Positions 42,808-44,345 of a DNA stretch of 44,345 nucleotides are shown here, one piece after another. The stretch lies in the NCBI GenBank assembly GCA_028408365.1, contig JAOOLD010000013.1, positions 1 to 44,345 of the forward strand. Direction: 5' to 3'. The translations under genes were made by a program, and so were the position numbers. This DNA is from Bacteroidota bacterium (GTDB lineage: Bacteria; Bacteroidota; Bacteroidia; Flavobacteriales; BACL11). Each line of letters starts with the position of its first letter. Position 1 is the first letter of the stretch. The notes beneath the pieces were generated by a model that worked only from the letters and a program-made list of their open reading frames with translations, did no database searches and was not told the DNA's origin.

Positions 42808-44256
42808 TTAAATTTTTAAAATTTTAATTATTCTATTATTTATTTTATTTCTACCATGAAGAAAGTAAACTCCCTTATTTAAATTGGAAATATCAATTTT
42901 TGATTCAAAAATATTTTCCAGCTCCACTACTTTCTTTCCCGAAGAATTAAAAATTGATATTTCATTAAAATCTTCATCTAACGTAAGAAAATCATTAACT
43001 ATAATAGACTCATAGTTGTTATTTATAATTTCGTCAAGATTAGTAGGAGAGCAAACTGGCGTACATTCATTCCATTCGGGACATATATTCATATTTTCAA
43101 ATACAATAAGCTCTCTATCTGTGTATCCAAAATTAGATATTGTACAAAAGTCGGTGGGATTTAGGTTTTCTTGTACTGACCAATTGTCTACACTATATTT
43201 AAATTTGTATTCACCCTCAGTCAAAACTACAGTTGTTGACCAGATATTATCAGAATCTATATCAGTCATAGGCCAACAATTGCCACACCAATTATTAAAA
43301 GTACCATTGACCTCAGGTGTTGTAAAGTTAAAACCTACATTGTTCATATCAATATTAAATGTAACATTATACTCACAAGTACTGTTATCAATATTTGCAT
43401 TTTGATCATAGTTGAGTGCGGTTGGATCTGTACAGCCTAATACTCCATTTGATTCGTAAACTCTAACATAATCAACTTCAATGTTATTTGGAAAAGCTGA
43501 ATTACTGTTAGGACCATTGTTATCAATTGCTAGATTAAGTATAATATACCAATTATTTGAGTTAAAAGGCCAACTATGTTGGTTTGGAATAGTTGGAAAG
43601 CTAGCTGGAGTAACTTGAAAAACCTTATTACCATCAACATACCAAGCAATATAATCTTCTTCCCAAATAATACTATATATATGAAAATTACTGGAGTAGT
43701 CGGAAGAGCTAAATGTCTGGAAGTTCTGATAATTTGAGTAACTATTAGCACAAGAACCAATATGTGCGGCTCCTGTGGTCTCGTCTGTAGGCGTATCTCT
43801 TCCCCATTGCTCCATAATATCTATCTCTCCATCACATGGCCACTGGCCATTTTTAGGTAAAAGCCAAAAAGCCGGCCAAAACCCTTCTCCATCTAAAGTC
43901 TTTATTCTTGCTTCTACTTTACCATACTTAAAGTTAAAGTTATCCTTAGTAGAAATTCTTGATGAGGAATAATAATAAGTATTGTTCCAACTATCAACTA
44001 AACCCTGAGGTTCATGTTGCACTACAATTTTTAACGAACCATTACTTACTATTGAATTTTGTGGTTGATAGTATTGTAACTCACCATTACCCCAACCCCA
44101 CATATTATTTTGTGATCCTGTACCAATTTCATGAGTCCATTTGCTTTGATCAACAACATTTGAATCGAATTCATCACTCCAAACGAGATTCCAGTTTTGA
44201 GTGTAACCTATACATGGAAAGATAAAAAGTAAGAGTATTTTAAATGTTTTAATCAT
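42808..44256 (-). CDS. T9SS-secreted GH16 beta-glucanase, laminarinase-like
   Basis: 482 residues; signal peptide about 20 residues (IGYTQ). Residues about 22-268 are a GH16 beta-jelly-roll with catalytic GEIDIMEQWG: nucleophile Glu144, Asp146, acid/base Glu149. The EIDIME form with the extra Met and the WPAFWLLP segment are typical of beta-1,3-glucanases (laminarinase type). A short Cys motif GCTDPTALNYDQNANIDNS follows (about 274-292), then a module of about 95 residues resembling AMPK/CBM48-like starch-binding folds (VNGTFNNWCGNCWPM). A T9SS sorting domain closes it (about 410-482). First gene of the 12-gene operon. Confidence 0.9.
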   Translation of the reverse strand: MIKTFKILLLFIFPCIGYTQNWNLVWSDEFDSNVVDQSKWTHEIGTGSQNNMWGWGNGELQYYQPQNSIVSNGSLKIVVQHEPQGLVDSWNNTYYYSSSRISTKDNFNFKYGKVEARIKTLDGEGFWPAFWLLPKNGQWPCDGEIDIMEQWGRDTPTDETTGAAHIGSCANSYSNYQNFQTFSSSDYSSNFHIYSIIWEEDYIAWYVDGNKVFQVTPASFPTIPNQHSWPFNSNNWYIILNLAIDNNGPNSNSAFPNNIEVDYVRVYESNGVLGCTDPTALNYDQNANIDNSTCEYNVTFNIDMNNVGFNFTTPEVNGTFNNWCGNCWPMTDIDSDNIWSTTVVLTEGEYKFKYSVDNWSVQENLNPTDFCTISNFGYTDRELIVFENMNICPEWNECTPVCSPTNLDEIINNNYESIIVNDFLTLDEDFNEISIFNSSGKKVVELENIFESKIDISNLNKGVYFLHGRNKINNRIIKILKI

Positions 44257-44287
44257 GCGATCTGTAAGTAAAAATAATTAAAATAAT

Positions 44288-44306
44288 GTAAGTGTATATA
44301 TTACAC
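44288..44306. promoter_or_regulatory. Candidate operator of the 12-gene operon, GTAAGTGT-N7-ACAC
   Basis: Lies 32-50 bp upstream of the GH16 start. It matches 135-153 at 16 of 19 positions, including all of GTAAGTGT and TTACAC. It overlaps the area where the core promoter should be, which would suit repression, whereas the sites at 135 and 187 are further from their gene. Confidence 0.45.
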
Positions 44307-44319
44307 AATAACAAATATT

Positions 44320-44345
44320 AAAAAAAGAGGGAGTTTAAAACTCCC
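44320..44345 (-). terminator. Rho-independent terminator of an upstream minus-strand gene
   Basis: Read on the minus strand: hairpin GGGAGTTTTAAACTCCC (44329-44345) followed by TC and a run of seven T (44320-44326). It ends at the window edge and separates the GH16 operon from whatever lies beyond, supporting a new transcription start for the operon. Confidence 0.8.

Overview
The window looks like a chromosomal segment of a marine Bacteroidota (Flavobacteriia-type) bacterium. The DNA is very AT-rich. Secreted proteins end in type IX secretion (T9SS) C-terminal sorting domains, lipoproteins have short Bacteroidota-style lipoboxes, and several genes are preceded by the TTG-N17-TAnnTTTG type of promoter. 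Gene density is high and no phage, insertion sequence, CRISPR array or rRNA was seen.

Layout. (1) 1-337 is a non-coding leader with two copies of a GTGT-N7-ACAC inverted repeat. (2) 338-8854 holds a T9SS beta-helix protein, a large convergent T9SS repeat protein that shares a roughly 105-residue module with it, and two S1-type sulfatases. (3) 8865-19089 is a minus-strand operon reading sulfatase, sulfatase, outer-membrane barrel, second barrel, lipoprotein, lipoprotein, GH-A glycosidase (cassette A). (4) 19141-28577 is a mostly housekeeping or stress block: secreted endonuclease-like protein, Fur-family regulator, MerC-like protein, membrane protein, AhpD-like protein, tRNA-Val(GAC), pirin, photolyase/cryptochrome, DoxX, cupredoxin-fasciclin protein, BtuF-like binding protein and two small lipoproteins. 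(5) 28574-44256 is one uninterrupted minus-strand run of 12 genes with gaps of 0-4 bp or short overlaps: GH16, sodium/sugar symporter, SGNH esterase, GH3, then a second copy of the cassette (barrel, barrel, lipoprotein, lipoprotein, T9SS binding protein, GH-A glycosidase = cassette B), then a Nudix/NrtR-type regulator and a Fur-like regulator.

How it may work. GH16 plus GH3 plus a sodium/sugar symporter point to beta-glucan (laminarin-like) use. The four sulfatases, beta-helix protein and esterase point to sulfated or otherwise decorated glycans. There is no SusC TonB-dependent transporter or SusD in the window. Instead the same five-gene set (two different non-TonB outer-membrane barrels, two surface-type lipoproteins with carbohydrate-binding-like beta-sandwiches, and one clan GH-A enzyme) occurs twice in the same order. 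I regard this duplicated, SusCD-free cassette as the main candidate for an undescribed glycan-handling system. A near-identical 19-bp site upstream of the beta-helix gene and upstream of the 12-gene operon suggests that the two ends of the window share a regulator. All functions are read from motifs by eye; no database search was made.
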